Shown in pieces: positions 1 through 11,417 of a stretch of 64,000 nt of DNA. The DNA is from Zygosaccharomyces rouxii (Eukaryota > Ascomycota > Saccharomycetes > Saccharomycetales > Saccharomycetaceae). A program made the position numbers and the translations under genes. The number at the start of each line of letters is the position of its first letter. Position 1 is the first letter of the stretch. The notes under the pieces were generated by a model. It made no database searches and was not told where the DNA came from. It saw only the letters and a list, made by a program, of their open reading frames with translations. The stretch spans positions 1,240,001-1,304,000 of the forward strand of contig NC_012992.1 of assembly GCF_000026365.1 (NCBI RefSeq), in the 5' to 3' direction.

Positions 1-1305
1 TCCAATGTCTTTGGTAACAACAGAAATGTGTTGAATTGGCAACAAAGAGATCCTAAGCAAGATTGGAAATATTATCGGTACAAACCTAGTGCCGATCGAA
101 TTAAAAGTTTGCTTACTACACAACCTGAGAAAAAAATTTCTAAGGAACAAGAAGTTGCTCCTAGGACGATTGTTGAAAGTGCGAAATTTTCTATGCCGGC
201 CAGATATGAATTAATTCAAATATTGGGGAAAGGCTCTTATGGTACTGTATGCTCGATTAAAGACAGACAAAATCCCGATGCGCCATATTCAATAGCGGTT
301 AAAAAAGTCACGAATATCTTTTACAGAGAAATTCTTTTGAAAAGGGCAATTAGAGAATTAAAGTTTATGAATTATTTCAAGGGACATAAAAACATTGTCA
401 GTTTAATTAATTTGGAAATTGTTACAGAGAAGCCTTATGACGGTGTCTACTGCTATCAAGAGTTGATAGACTATGATCTAGCCAAAGTAATTCATTCATC
501 TGTACAGTTGTCTGAGTTCCATGTAAAACATTTTTTCTACCAAATCCTTTGTGGGCTTAAATACATCCATAGTGCCGATGTTATCCATAGGGATTTAAAA
601 CCTGGTAACATATTATGTTCTTTGAATGGATGTTTGAAAATTTGTGATTTTGGTCTAGCTAGAGGGGTTGCCCCTCAGTATTTTACCACAAAGGAATCAT
701 ATCATGACATTACCAACTATGTGGCTACACGTTGGTATAGAGCGCCAGAATTGATTTTATCGCATAAGGCATATAGTAAGGCGATTGATATGTGGTCTGT
801 TGGTTGTATCTTGGCAGAATTTTATGGTAGAAAACCAGTATTTATGGGCAAAGATTCCGTTCATCAAATACATGAAATTACAAAAATTTTAGGGTCCCCC
901 TCTAAGGAATTATTGATCCATTATGGATCATTAAAAGCATGGAACATGTGTAGTAATGCGACTCCGGCATACAAGAATGTTCCCTGGTCTGATGTTTACC
1001 CATTTGCATCACCAGACGCACTAGATTTAATTGCTCTATTGGTACAGTGGGAGGCAGATCAAAGACTCACTGTGGAGGAGGCCATTGAACACTATTTCTT
1101 ACAAGAAGTGAGAAGGCCAGAAGATGAACCAGTGTGTCCACAAGGTCCATTTGACTTCTCTTATGAACACCAATTGTGCTCCATGCTTAAACTGAGAGAG
1201 TATCTTATCAACGAAGTTATGACATTCAGACAAGAAAGGGCCATATGTGATCCATCCACGCCAGAGATTCTAAAGAACATTGCGGTGATTGAAGATCCAG
1301 AATGA
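1..1305 (+). CDS. SMK1: Meiosis-specific MAP kinase Smk1 (5' partial)
   Basis: This is the sporulation-specific MAP kinase that controls spore-wall assembly. The frame is open to the first base of the window with no stop, so the start lies upstream; the first in-frame ATG inside the window (193) would cut off residues that still align with the family N-terminus. The protein shows a glycine loop GKGSYGTV, the catalytic loop HRDLKPGN, DFG and the APE motif. The activation loop carries T-N-Y (codons 712-720), the unusual MAPK dual site typical of Smk1 rather than TEY or TGY. The next gene downstream is VPS15. In S. cerevisiae SMK1 is YPR054W, next to SEC8. Identity is very secure; only the N-terminus is missing. 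Confidence 0.95.
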   Translation, partial: SNVFGNNRNVLNWQQRDPKQDWKYYRYKPSADRIKSLLTTQPEKKISKEQEVAPRTIVESAKFSMPARYELIQILGKGSYGTVCSIKDRQNPDAPYSIAVKKVTNIFYREILLKRAIRELKFMNYFKGHKNIVSLINLEIVTEKPYDGVYCYQELIDYDLAKVIHSSVQLSEFHVKHFFYQILCGLKYIHSADVIHRDLKPGNILCSLNGCLKICDFGLARGVAPQYFTTKESYHDITNYVATRWYRAPELILSHKAYSKAIDMWSVGCILAEFYGRKPVFMGKDSVHQIHEITKILGSPSKELLIHYGSLKAWNMCSNATPAYKNVPWSDVYPFASPDALDLIALLVQWEADQRLTVEEAIEHYFLQEVRRPEDEPVCPQGPFDFSYEHQLCSMLKLREYLINEVMTFRQERAICDPSTPEILKNIAVIEDPE

Positions 1306-1604
1306 ATATATAAAATCGTTTCTACTTGAATAAGGAAAATATGAAAATAAAAAAATAAGGTAAAATAAAATGGTGAAAGCATAATAATCGATTTTGTTAA
1401 TTGAGGACCAACTGGAACCCATTCAATAACAAGTATATATTTTAATTATCTTCTAAATAAACTTATTATATGTATTTAAAAGCATTAAGCATTGATTTTT
1501 CGGCAGAGGCGAACACTTTGAAAGTTAACCGATTATTTGAATAATCAATCTCACAGGTTACAAGGGACACATAAAACGAGATTTAAGCTGAGATATACTT
1601 AGTC

Positions 1605-4600
1605 ATGGGCGCTCAGCTATCCTTATCTGCCCAAACTTCGCCTTCAATTGCTATTTCCTCATATATTGATGTGTTGGATGAAGTTCATTATGTATCGCAA
1701 TTAAACTCTTCCAGATTTCTGAAAACATGTAAAGGGCTGGATCCCAATGGTGAAATCGTTATCAAAGTATTCATTAAGCCTGCGGAAGATTACAACTTAA
1801 AGAAAATCCAAAGGACCATTGAATCGGAGGCATTGTTATTGGCGCCGCTCCCTAATGCCCTAAATTTTAGCAAAGTGATAGAGTCGAATAGAGCTGGATA
1901 TCTGATACGACAACATCTTAAGAGTAATTTATATGATAGACTCAGCTCAAGACCTCATCTACAGAATATTGAATTGAAATTTATGACTTTCCAATTGTTA
2001 CAGGCGCTTAATGATATCCATACTTTAAACATTACACATGGTGATATTAAGACGGAAAATATCATGGTGACGAGTTGGGATTGGTTAGTATTGACTGATT
2101 TCTCAACTGCTATAAAGCCAGTTTATCTGCCAGATGATAATCCCGGCGAATTCTCGTTTTATTTTGATACTTCTAAGAGGAGAACTTGTTATGTGGCACC
2201 TGAAAGGTTTAATTCAGCACTTCATTCGAAAACGAAAGGTAGTGTGGGTCAAGTAACAAAGGAAATGGATATATTTAGTATGGGCTGCTGTATTGCAGAG
2301 ATGTACGCTGAAGGGAGACCGCTTTTTAACCTTTCCCAGTTGTTTAAATACAAGAATGAAGATTATGATGTTTTTGAATTTTTGAAGGAAGAAGTGTATT
2401 CTGAACCTTTACAAAATCTTATTTTGGATATGATTCAATTGGATCCTAAAAAGAGGCTTTCATGTAAACTGTTATTGGAAAAGTACCGGGGGTCGTTTTT
2501 TCCAGAATATTTTTACACTTTTACTTACGAATATCTGAGAACTTTAGCAACCTTTGGAACTGGTACACCGACATCTGGATCTATCTGTGCTCATACAACT
2601 ATTGAGGACCAATTGACTGTTATTGACAAATGCTGTGAAAAAGTCTACTTAGACTTTGGTAAAATCTGTGAATCCCTGGGTTATAAGTTGGATACACATA
2701 TCAAGGAGAATAAAGTTAAGGAACAGGACAGTTGGGAGTTGTTCTTCTCATCTTCTGTACACCTATCGGACTGTGGTACATTAAAATTAAAGGATATGGA
2801 AAATGTTTCGCCAGCGGTTAAAGAAGAATCAATTTTACTCTTTATATCTTACATTTCTCATGGATTGAGACATATTGCATCAAGCACTACGAAGCTGCGA
2901 TGCATAGAGATGTTAGCTGCCTTCTCTCAATTTTTGTCAGATGAAAATAAAATAGACAGAGTGATTCCTTATTTGGTCACTTGTTTTGAGGACGATTACC
3001 CAAACGTACAAGCACTGGCACTTCAGGCAGTTTCTCAGATTCTATACACAATTAAGCGAGTCAATCCAATTAATGAGAATTTCTTCTTAGATTACCTCCT
3101 ACCAAGACTGAAAAGATTATTACAATTGAGCAAACAAAACACTTATATGCGCATGGTACTTGCAAATTGTTTAGGTGATTTCGTTACTGTTGCTAACCGA
3201 TTTGAAGAATTATCCTATTTCACTAGCTCCTTTGGTCATCAAGATGGACTCACTCATGGGATGGAAAATTTGGAAATTACAAACAAACAGATCAAAAAAC
3301 TAGTCCAACAGGTTGAAGAGTTGGTAGTAGCATTACTGACTGATAATGAGACTCGAGTCAAGATGGCTCTCCTGGCAAATATTTTACCTTTGTGCAAGTT
3401 CTTTGGTCGTGAGAAGACAAATGATGTTGTGTTAAGCCATTTAATCACCTACTTGAACGATAAGGATTCATCTTTGAGAATTAAACTAATACAAACTATC
3501 TCTGGGATAGCGATTTTGTTAGGTCCTATCACTTTAGAACAATACATTCTACCTCTCTTGGTCCAAACAATTACAGATCCAGAGGAATTGGTGGTTGCAA
3601 ATGTACTTCAAAGTTTGAAGGATTTGTGCAAAACTGGTTTAATTGGGAAGAGGTTTTTTTACGATATATGCACTACCGTGGCTCCATTATTATTACACCC
3701 GAATAATTGGATCAGACAATTCTCATTACTCTTGATTGTGGAGATATCTAGTAAGCTGAGCAAGGCAGAAGTTTATTGCGTACTTTACCCTATTGTGAGA
3801 CCGTTTTTCGAATTTGATGTTGAATTTACTTACGATTTAATGCTTTCAAGTTGTAAATCTCCTGTATCTCGCACCGTTTACAACCTACTTTGTAGCTGGC
3901 TTTTGAGAGCATCAAAATCCTTGTTTTGGCAACAGGTACCCAATAAACATGTGGATTCCTTTGGAAATAGTAGCACTACTTTTGTTACCAAGGGTTACTC
4001 TTCTAAGAACTATGGATTTAACAATGTAATCAAAGCTTCAAAATCTACTGTGAGATCATTTGATAACAAAGAAATTCCACTGACGACAGAAGATAAAAAT
4101 TGGATTGATAAATTCAAGGCAATTGGCCTTTCGGAGAATGATCTCTGGAAAATTGCCATACTCCGTGGTTATGTTGTCAGGACTGCCAAACTTGTCTCCC
4201 ATAAAAGAGACTCTTCGGCGGGAAATGGAAAGAATAACGGTAAATTCGATAGCCAGCATGGGGTTACTCTCGCAAATGTCATGCCCAGGAATGTTTTCTT
4301 TGACGTTGAATTTGCCGAGCATCAAGATTTCGTTTCTTCATCTGTTGATGAAGATAGTCGCCAGAGTGTTTCTAAAAGCAACACTGGTAAGCCAACACCA
4401 TCCTTACCAGATGTGAAAGATTTCGATGGATCATTGATGTTCAACACAAAGGCAACACCCACAATCACACCCAGCTTAAAAAATATTTACGTTCAATTAG
4501 AACCAACCGCTCACCATAAGGAAGTTCCAGATCATGTATTAGAAAGAACCAATACTGAACCTAGATTTATTATTCATGATAGTTACGAAGGTGATTCCAG

Positions 4601-5873
4601 TACCATAAAGAAATTTTTGAGTAACATTACGGTGCTTCCTTCACTGAAAGATTACGAGGAATTTGGTCCCATTAAAACTATCTCAGAGAATTCAAGCTCT
4701 TTTAAAATATTCAATGGTACATTAGCGGCTACTTTAACGGAAAATGAGCCACATGCTATTGTAGCTATGACTTCATCTAATGGGATGGTGCCTTATTTGC
4801 TTACTGGATCGGTGAGTGGTCTAGTGAAACTTTGGGATACGAATAAGACCGCCTCAGGAGAGATGTATTCATCGTCATACAGTCAAGATTTGGGCTCTAC
4901 TATTACGGATATAACGATGCTTCAAGGTTACGATGCATTCTGCCTTGCGACAAAGGAAGGTAATTTAAGTGTTGTTAGAGTCCTCTTACGGGGACAGCAA
5001 AGAAAGTCCCCTACTTTTCATACTATAAGGAAAATTAGTATTAACCCCAGTCACGAAATTGAAGAATTCGCCATCAGTTTGAAAACTGTTATTACAGAAG
5101 ATAGAGCGTTGCTCTTTGCATCAATTAACACTTGTAAAATTTTGGTTTATGATATTCGAACTATGGAACGTATATCGGAAGTAGAAACACCAGTGACCCA
5201 TGGTGCCGTTTCCTCTTTCATTCCTGATGAAAACGGTGATGTATTAATTGTGGGCACCACGAAGGGCATTATAGAGGTCTGGGATATGAGATTCAACCTA
5301 CTGATCAAGAGTTGGACGTTTGGTGATCATACTCCAATTACTCACTTAGAAAGATGTGCTTCACTGGGTAAAAACAGCCTTATAGTGGCGGGCGGTTCTT
5401 CAGAAGCAATGCTAACCATATGGAATTATTGTAAGGGTCAATGCCAACAGGCAGTGATAAACTCGGATGAACGGCCATCTGTAGAGCATTTCATGCCGGT
5501 GGAGAGGAAATTGGAGGAGATTGCATTTTGCGGTTCGGATCAAAAGATGCAGACGCTTGGATCGTTATGCGTATATGGAACTAAGATATTTGCCGCGGAT
5601 GGAATTTCTAACGATATCATCATGATCGATGTGAAAGACCTACCGTCTTCCCAAATGTTGGTGGCTCAAAAGAGACGTACATACTCGTTCGTTCCCGTGC
5701 AAGTAACTGCTCATCTAACCTTTCTGCTCAAGAAAAGATTGTCACCTCTTCAGATTTCCACACCAGCTTACTGTAATGACACTATCAATTGCATAAAAGT
5801 TACACATACCAAAGACAACAAACCCCTGCTTGCCACTGCTGATAATTCTGGTGTAATCAATTTTATAAGTTGA
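1605..5873 (+). CDS. VPS15: Vps15, regulatory pseudokinase-like subunit of Vps34 PI3-kinase
   Basis: Vps15 is the scaffold and membrane anchor of the Vps34 phosphatidylinositol 3-kinase complexes used in vacuolar sorting and autophagy. The 1422-residue protein begins MGAQLS, a clear N-myristoylation signal (Gly2), which also fixes the start. An N-terminal kinase domain (about residues 25-300) carries HGDIKTEN with Asp147 and APER with Glu200, the same positions as the residues needed in S. cerevisiae Vps15. HEAT-type helical repeats fill about residues 390-800, and a C-terminal WD40 propeller runs from about 1050 to the end. The S. cerevisiae protein is of similar length (about 1450). Nothing looks broken. 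Confidence 0.97.
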   Translation: MGAQLSLSAQTSPSIAISSYIDVLDEVHYVSQLNSSRFLKTCKGLDPNGEIVIKVFIKPAEDYNLKKIQRTIESEALLLAPLPNALNFSKVIESNRAGYLIRQHLKSNLYDRLSSRPHLQNIELKFMTFQLLQALNDIHTLNITHGDIKTENIMVTSWDWLVLTDFSTAIKPVYLPDDNPGEFSFYFDTSKRRTCYVAPERFNSALHSKTKGSVGQVTKEMDIFSMGCCIAEMYAEGRPLFNLSQLFKYKNEDYDVFEFLKEEVYSEPLQNLILDMIQLDPKKRLSCKLLLEKYRGSFFPEYFYTFTYEYLRTLATFGTGTPTSGSICAHTTIEDQLTVIDKCCEKVYLDFGKICESLGYKLDTHIKENKVKEQDSWELFFSSSVHLSDCGTLKLKDMENVSPAVKEESILLFISYISHGLRHIASSTTKLRCIEMLAAFSQFLSDENKIDRVIPYLVTCFEDDYPNVQALALQAVSQILYTIKRVNPINENFFLDYLLPRLKRLLQLSKQNTYMRMVLANCLGDFVTVANRFEELSYFTSSFGHQDGLTHGMENLEITNKQIKKLVQQVEELVVALLTDNETRVKMALLANILPLCKFFGREKTNDVVLSHLITYLNDKDSSLRIKLIQTISGIAILLGPITLEQYILPLLVQTITDPEELVVANVLQSLKDLCKTGLIGKRFFYDICTTVAPLLLHPNNWIRQFSLLLIVEISSKLSKAEVYCVLYPIVRPFFEFDVEFTYDLMLSSCKSPVSRTVYNLLCSWLLRASKSLFWQQVPNKHVDSFGNSSTTFVTKGYSSKNYGFNNVIKASKSTVRSFDNKEIPLTTEDKNWIDKFKAIGLSENDLWKIAILRGYVVRTAKLVSHKRDSSAGNGKNNGKFDSQHGVTLANVMPRNVFFDVEFAEHQDFVSSSVDEDSRQSVSKSNTGKPTPSLPDVKDFDGSLMFNTKATPTITPSLKNIYVQLEPTAHHKEVPDHVLERTNTEPRFIIHDSYEGDSSTIKKFLSNITVLPSLKDYEEFGPIKTISENSSSFKIFNGTLAATLTENEPHAIVAMTSSNGMVPYLLTGSVSGLVKLWDTNKTASGEMYSSSYSQDLGSTITDITMLQGYDAFCLATKEGNLSVVRVLLRGQQRKSPTFHTIRKISINPSHEIEEFAISLKTVITEDRALLFASINTCKILVYDIRTMERISEVETPVTHGAVSSFIPDENGDVLIVGTTKGIIEVWDMRFNLLIKSWTFGDHTPITHLERCASLGKNSLIVAGGSSEAMLTIWNYCKGQCQQAVINSDERPSVEHFMPVERKLEEIAFCGSDQKMQTLGSLCVYGTKIFAADGISNDIIMIDVKDLPSSQMLVAQKRRTYSFVPVQVTAHLTFLLKKRLSPLQISTPAYCNDTINCIKVTHTKDNKPLLATADNSGVINFIS

Positions 5874-6069
5874 AATGAATTTAATAGTATTGGTATTATG
5901 TATTTGACTAAATTTTCGTCTTCAATGATTATGAGTCCCTTGTAAGATTCAAAGCAAGGTTCTTAAACATATGGATGGACCTTGAAAAGGCTAGAAGACT
6001 ACTGGAATTGACCATTGTTGTGCTTCGAATCCGTTTGTTGGGCCAGTATCTATCAGGAATTGGGACGTA

Positions 6070-9000
6070 ATGGACCACCTTAATGTTAAACAACCTGTTA
6101 GATATGGCAGGAAGCGTGGTCTTTCGATTAATAGCGTTACCGACGCTCAAAAGCATGCTATGAACAGTTCTTTAGACAATCTACAGAATGATTTAAACCA
6201 TGTGGACTCACAATGGAATAGGATTCTTAGCGATGATTCTAATCCTTTGGAACTGGCATTAGCGTTTCTTGATGATACCTCTGTGGGCCTAGGACATAAG
6301 TATAAACATTTCAAGCAATTGAAAACAAAGATTGGTTATGATTTGCAAGAAGCTGTTAATGAACATTTCCAGGCATTGAACAGTAATGTAGCATCTTACA
6401 GTGTCGCAGTAGATTGTATTACAGAAGCGCAGGATAGTATTTTGCAAGTAAAGAGTCAAGTCAGCGAATCAGGTCAAAAGATTACTATGAAGAAGGACTC
6501 ATTAAGAGATTTTAATGACAATGCTATGAAACGTAACCAAGTTATTGAAGTTCTCTCCTCTTTGGAGAATTTGTCGCAAATACCGGATAAAATTGAGGAA
6601 CACATCAGAAGAGGTGAATACAGAGAGGCACAGAGGATGTTGGCTCGTGGGTTCGTTACAGGGAACACGCACGATCTTTGGTCAATGAAATCGTTAGCTT
6701 TTGTCAGGCAGCAATTGGAATCTCAGGAACATGTCCTTTTCACAACAATTTTAGAGGAATTACACAACATTATCTATTCCAGGGATGGGTTGGTTTTATC
6801 AGATCGAAATATTCTGGAAAATATTGGAATTTCTCAAGAGGGGTTCACAAATTTGGAAAATTACTTGTATGCTGTGGTCAATGTGGATGTTATGAATGCT
6901 TCTAAGACCGTCAATAGCAGGCTGCAGCGCTTCCTAGATGCCATTAACAATTTAGATGAATTTCAAGAGGATTTTCTTTCAGGTTCAGGAAGCGACAAGG
7001 AATTTGGTCGTATCTATTCTCTATTGTCGATCCTTAATGATATTAATAAACTACCAAGTGCTCTTAACATTTTGGTTAGTCGGTCTAAAGAGGAATTTCA
7101 CAGCATTATTCTCAAGAGTACAGAAGAAGTTCGTGTCAATCACCCTTCATTGCTGAGAATTACCGAAAGTGTTACGACAAAAAACGAATTTGGGATCTCT
7201 GTGAATGACGTCTTGTCAGTTATTATCAGGAAGTGTTTCTGGAAAATTTTCATTAAATTGTTATTAGCCGCTCAAGGACATAGAGTCGTCTTTGAGACTG
7301 TGAAATCTTTCCAGTTTTCGGCATCTGCGACTTCCTTGTGCAGGTTTGACGAAATATGGACCAAGCTCTTGGATGAAATTCAAGTTCTCCTTTCAAGATA
7401 TCTCAACAATCCTGAGGTTTTATCTTCGAATAACTCTCGCATTGGGGATTCTGCAGTTTCCACACTACCTCAAAGAAAAGATGAACAATTGTTCTCTTTA
7501 CAAAAGAATATTGAGGACAGTTCGGCCGCCAAAGAGCATGCTAATGAGCTGAAAGGTCTGCTGCAAGCAATCTTCCCTGGTATAAACCTGTTATCAAATG
7601 CTGAATTGGAATCAGTTTATGTGGAAGAGGAATCCTACGAACAAGAGGAAGCATTGGTACCAGCATCTATTTTCAATATTAAAATCATTTTGGAACCACT
7701 CTTGGTTTTCTGTCAGGCTTCATCTGATCTTATACCGGAGGGACAGAAAAAAGAGGTTATTCCTTCGTTAGATTTCTTTATGAAGTATATGAACACCAGT
7801 TTCTTTCCTCGACTACAAATGACGATTTTGCATTTATTTGTCAGTAAAGTCGAGTCTAATAATCCTTATGCACTGGAAAATTTGGAAGAGAACAGATGTA
7901 TATTCAAGGCGGCTTCGGATTTTAAAAACTTATATTACAAGCTGCTTTATGTCATGAACACCACTTACACTTTTAGAAGTAACATCACCAAAGTGATGTT
8001 AGATTGTCTAGAAAGGTTCTTTTCTTATTACTACAAGCTTTTCACTAATCTCTTTGGAACAGGTGAAAATAATTTAGCGAAGAGGATCATCACCGTGTGG
8101 CTCATGGACCGCAATATGATGGGTATAGAGAGTAAGATTTTAGCAGGTGAAGAATTCCTCAAACACGATGAGTCAAAAGCTCTTTTCAAAGCATGTCCAC
8201 AATTTTTCCGTAAAGGTAAGGGTTTGAATAAAGCTGATATTCTAAATTCCGTTACTTTTGATGCAGTGACTCATTTCTTAAGCACGGTAAGCTGGGTATT
8301 GAGCTGGCTGCCTGGTTTAAGGAAACCTGTTGATTCAGATGAAAGAAGCTCTCAGATAATAAATGCGGAGGAATTGAGAACCCATTGGTCGTTCTTTGAA
8401 TCCAGTGATCTTTCAAACATCGAAAGGTTAAGTACCTTGAAATTATCACTGGATGTGGAATCACAAAAGAGATTTGATGCTTTAGTTGGCGGGTTCCAAA
8501 CTCTGAGGACTAATTTACTCTCTGCTGTAAGGTTTGACCTGAGAGCCAGATGTATTTTTCACATTGGTACCTTGTTTCAAGAGACCACTGACTGGAATTT
8601 CGACGTTGTTAGTATTGAACTTGATGAGCACATTGCGTCTCTGATATCTGATTTGAAAATGACAGAGAACAAAATTAAACAGCAAGTGGGTGAGACGGAG
8701 AAAGATCGTATATTCACAGGTATAGATGAAGTGAACAACTATGCCTTCGTTGCTGCGGCCCAATCGATAACTGTTTTAAACGAAAATGGTATCAAGAAGC
8801 TCTCCAGAAACATGAGTGTGCTACAACACACTTGCAGGAACTTGTTGTCAGATCCTTCTAAAGTGGATATGAGTAAAGCATTAAACTTCTATGCACTGTG
8901 TGGATCCAACGATTCTACTTTGTTCCGTCTGCTGGAAAGCAAGGAGCTCTCTTACCCTCTGGAAAATTTGAAAACCATCCTAAGGTTACAATTTAGTGAA

Positions 9001-9132
9001 AACCTTAATAGACAGATGAAGATGAACGGCTCCGGCTCCAAAAGTGTCAATACCATGCCTGCCACTAAACGTTATAACGAAGCCGTCAGGAAACTTGATG
9101 AAATGCAAGCAGCTTCCCAGACATTTGATTAA
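6070..9132 (+). CDS. SEC8: Exocyst subunit Sec8
   Basis: Sec8 is a rod-shaped subunit of the exocyst, which tethers secretory vesicles to the plasma membrane at sites of growth. The 1020-residue product starts at the ATG at 6070 and contains the Sec8 N-terminal coiled region (about residues 30-180, including an N-D-LxxVDSQWNRILSD-type segment). The rest is helical, with no catalytic motifs. Length is close to the S. cerevisiae protein (about 1065). A second exocyst gene, EXO84, lies 3.4 kb downstream. Position after SMK1/VPS15 matches YPR055W. It is tandem with VPS15, 196 bp after the VPS15 stop. Confidence 0.95.
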   Translation: MDHLNVKQPVRYGRKRGLSINSVTDAQKHAMNSSLDNLQNDLNHVDSQWNRILSDDSNPLELALAFLDDTSVGLGHKYKHFKQLKTKIGYDLQEAVNEHFQALNSNVASYSVAVDCITEAQDSILQVKSQVSESGQKITMKKDSLRDFNDNAMKRNQVIEVLSSLENLSQIPDKIEEHIRRGEYREAQRMLARGFVTGNTHDLWSMKSLAFVRQQLESQEHVLFTTILEELHNIIYSRDGLVLSDRNILENIGISQEGFTNLENYLYAVVNVDVMNASKTVNSRLQRFLDAINNLDEFQEDFLSGSGSDKEFGRIYSLLSILNDINKLPSALNILVSRSKEEFHSIILKSTEEVRVNHPSLLRITESVTTKNEFGISVNDVLSVIIRKCFWKIFIKLLLAAQGHRVVFETVKSFQFSASATSLCRFDEIWTKLLDEIQVLLSRYLNNPEVLSSNNSRIGDSAVSTLPQRKDEQLFSLQKNIEDSSAAKEHANELKGLLQAIFPGINLLSNAELESVYVEEESYEQEEALVPASIFNIKIILEPLLVFCQASSDLIPEGQKKEVIPSLDFFMKYMNTSFFPRLQMTILHLFVSKVESNNPYALENLEENRCIFKAASDFKNLYYKLLYVMNTTYTFRSNITKVMLDCLERFFSYYYKLFTNLFGTGENNLAKRIITVWLMDRNMMGIESKILAGEEFLKHDESKALFKACPQFFRKGKGLNKADILNSVTFDAVTHFLSTVSWVLSWLPGLRKPVDSDERSSQIINAEELRTHWSFFESSDLSNIERLSTLKLSLDVESQKRFDALVGGFQTLRTNLLSAVRFDLRARCIFHIGTLFQETTDWNFDVVSIELDEHIASLISDLKMTENKIKQQVGETEKDRIFTGIDEVNNYAFVAAAQSITVLNENGIKKLSRNMSVLQHTCRNLLSDPSKVDMSKALNFYALCGSNDSTLFRLLESKELSYPLENLKTILRLQFSENLNRQMKMNGSGSKSVNTMPATKRYNEAVRKLDEMQAASQTFD

Positions 9133-9328
9133 TTATAAAATAACTGTGTATATAATCATAGTTAAGTCAATAGAATGAAAATAAAAAGGAGGGAAAAACA
9201 TATCTTGATCTCTTCGTCTTACAGTAATGTATTTCGCTTAAGATTGATTCGCTCTTAAACATAAACATCATCGAACCGAACTTGCAAAAATCCTTATAGC
9301 TTCTGATTCAGTTGGTCCTTGTGGGCTC

Positions 9329-11266
9329 ATGGGGGAAGTTATAGAGATATCTGAGGATAGTAAAAGCTGTGAGACTCCAATTATTAAGAATGGTGAACCC
9401 GACGTTTATATTTTAGATGATTCTTTGAGTTTTAGTCGTGATAATCAACAGGTGAACTATCCATCATCCCCAAGACCGAATTTCCACACAGACGAGAAAT
9501 CTATTGAAATCATAGAGAGTAATCCACCTTCTTCTGAAATTCTGGCACCATTTTGCCACGAGCTGAGCAGTAGTAACACGGGGAATGGATTTTCTAGTTC
9601 CCAAGTTGCTTGTGCTATCAATAGAGGTAAACCTAATGGACGCAGTGACAGGTTATTGGATAAGATAGTTGATGGGAATTCTTCTCCTGACTCTTCTGCC
9701 ATTAGTGAGAGGGCAAATGAAGATGTTGTAGCTAGCATGAAGGATTTGGCGGCTAAGTGGTCGAAGACTATTTCAAGACCGTCTACTAAGACCGATCAGT
9801 TAGCAAAAGAGTCAGAAACGACCCCTTTAGCTGCTTCACAAGATGTGTTGGTAGACTTCCCCTTATCCTCACCAGTGGCTGATCGAATTCCTTCTGAGAA
9901 AGAGGCAAAAGAGAGACCACAGACAGATAATAAGAGTGAATGTGAACCAATCCCTCAATCGTCACCGGTAAAAGCAAAATCAGTGACACCAACTCAAGTG
10001 GATAAAGTTAATGAGCATACTAGCAGTCATAAAACACACAGAGCTGGTGGTTCTAGATCGAAGGAATTACGATCTAGTAGTTTGAGAACTGATACGGTAG
10101 AATTGAATTTATCCAGATTCCTCAGCGATAGGACTTGGGAAAACACACCTCCATCATCAAGAAGAGGAACCAACAGAGTTAAAAAGTCCAGTAATAGTCT
10201 ACCTCATGTTATTGCCAATAATCGAGAATTGGAAAAGAGTATGCTACATCAATATATATTACGCGGCAAATATTATACACAACAGGAGTCTGAATCTTTA
10301 CTGCGATACTGGCTTAAAGAAGATAAGGAAAGGCTTAAACAGGCCAATCAAATTTATAGATCAAGTGAAAATGCAAGATCTACTATAATCGTGGAAATGT
10401 CTTCTGAACTTCTCGAATCATTACAAGAGACCACTAAGGAGATTGAATCTCTCATTTCACCGGCAACTTTGCAAGTTGGGTACGATAATAGTTTACCCAG
10501 AATAAGATTTCTTCGAAGACTTACAAGCATTTACGATTTCAATCATGATATTTACTATCCAAGCGAGCTAAGAATAATGGAGGAAAATGTTAACATCTTA
10601 TTTTATGATGCCCAACAGTTTTTTGAACTTTACAGAAATGAAAAAAGGAAGCTTTTCGATGTAATTCAATTGTTTGCCAAGGATAATAAATATCTTATTG
10701 TCATATTAAGTGATTTAAGCAGATTGAAAAGGTCGGTAGAATCACTGGAAGAAATAAAATACAAAGCTAAAGTTCAAGAACAATTGACAGGTTCACAATT
10801 TGCCGCCACTCGCGACAAGAAAATGGAGGATATTGAAAGTTTAAAAATGAAGTCGTTCGATCTAGAACAACGGCTGAGACATATAGATAGATTGTGGAAC
10901 GTTAAACTTCATGTCGTCAACTCTACTATGGAATTTATCAGCACATTACCCAATTTAGTTTCCATCGTAGGTAGACAGCGAATGGATCCAGCCATTAGAT
11001 TTATGAGGTACTCACATATACACGTCAGATCGAGTAAAGATAGAACAGATGCACTAAAGAAAACACTGCATCATATAAACAAAATGCCAGAACTAAAATG
11101 TAACAGTGTCACGAATGCCTACCCAGATTTTCAATCCTTGTTTGATGATTTCAAGAAAGGTCAATTAAAATCAGGGCTTGATGGTAAGCATTTAATGACA
11201 GAAGCCATGGAGAGTAGATTGTACAAACTATTCACTTGCCAGGATCCCAATGAAACCATACAGTGA
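9329..11266 (+). CDS. MMS4: Mms4, non-catalytic subunit of the Mus81 endonuclease
   Basis: Mms4 (Eme1-type) pairs with Mus81 to cut branched DNA such as stalled forks and recombination intermediates. The 645-residue product has a long, serine-rich, poorly ordered N-terminal half (about residues 1-300) with many S-P/T-P sites, consistent with the known cell-cycle phosphorylation of the family. The conserved C-terminal ERCC4/nuclease-like half contains LVSIVGRQRMDPAIRFMRY and ends in MTEAMESRLYKLFTC followed by DPNETIQ, very close to S. cerevisiae Mms4. It has no ERKxxxD nuclease motif, as expected for this partner. It converges on FES1. S. cerevisiae length is 691. Confidence 0.95.
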   Translation: MGEVIEISEDSKSCETPIIKNGEPDVYILDDSLSFSRDNQQVNYPSSPRPNFHTDEKSIEIIESNPPSSEILAPFCHELSSSNTGNGFSSSQVACAINRGKPNGRSDRLLDKIVDGNSSPDSSAISERANEDVVASMKDLAAKWSKTISRPSTKTDQLAKESETTPLAASQDVLVDFPLSSPVADRIPSEKEAKERPQTDNKSECEPIPQSSPVKAKSVTPTQVDKVNEHTSSHKTHRAGGSRSKELRSSSLRTDTVELNLSRFLSDRTWENTPPSSRRGTNRVKKSSNSLPHVIANNRELEKSMLHQYILRGKYYTQQESESLLRYWLKEDKERLKQANQIYRSSENARSTIIVEMSSELLESLQETTKEIESLISPATLQVGYDNSLPRIRFLRRLTSIYDFNHDIYYPSELRIMEENVNILFYDAQQFFELYRNEKRKLFDVIQLFAKDNKYLIVILSDLSRLKRSVESLEEIKYKAKVQEQLTGSQFAATRDKKMEDIESLKMKSFDLEQRLRHIDRLWNVKLHVVNSTMEFISTLPNLVSIVGRQRMDPAIRFMRYSHIHVRSSKDRTDALKKTLHHINKMPELKCNSVTNAYPDFQSLFDDFKKGQLKSGLDGKHLMTEAMESRLYKLFTCQDPNETIQ

Positions 11267-11417
11267 ATACATACACTTTACTGCTGTTGCTTATGCCTTT
11301 TGAAAAATGTCACGCTGTAGTAAGTGCTAGAAAAAGGAAAGAAAAGCATGAGTGGTTAATAACGATGTTCATAGAATACATAAGGAAGGATCAAAATATT
11401 GGAGAAATAAATTGGAT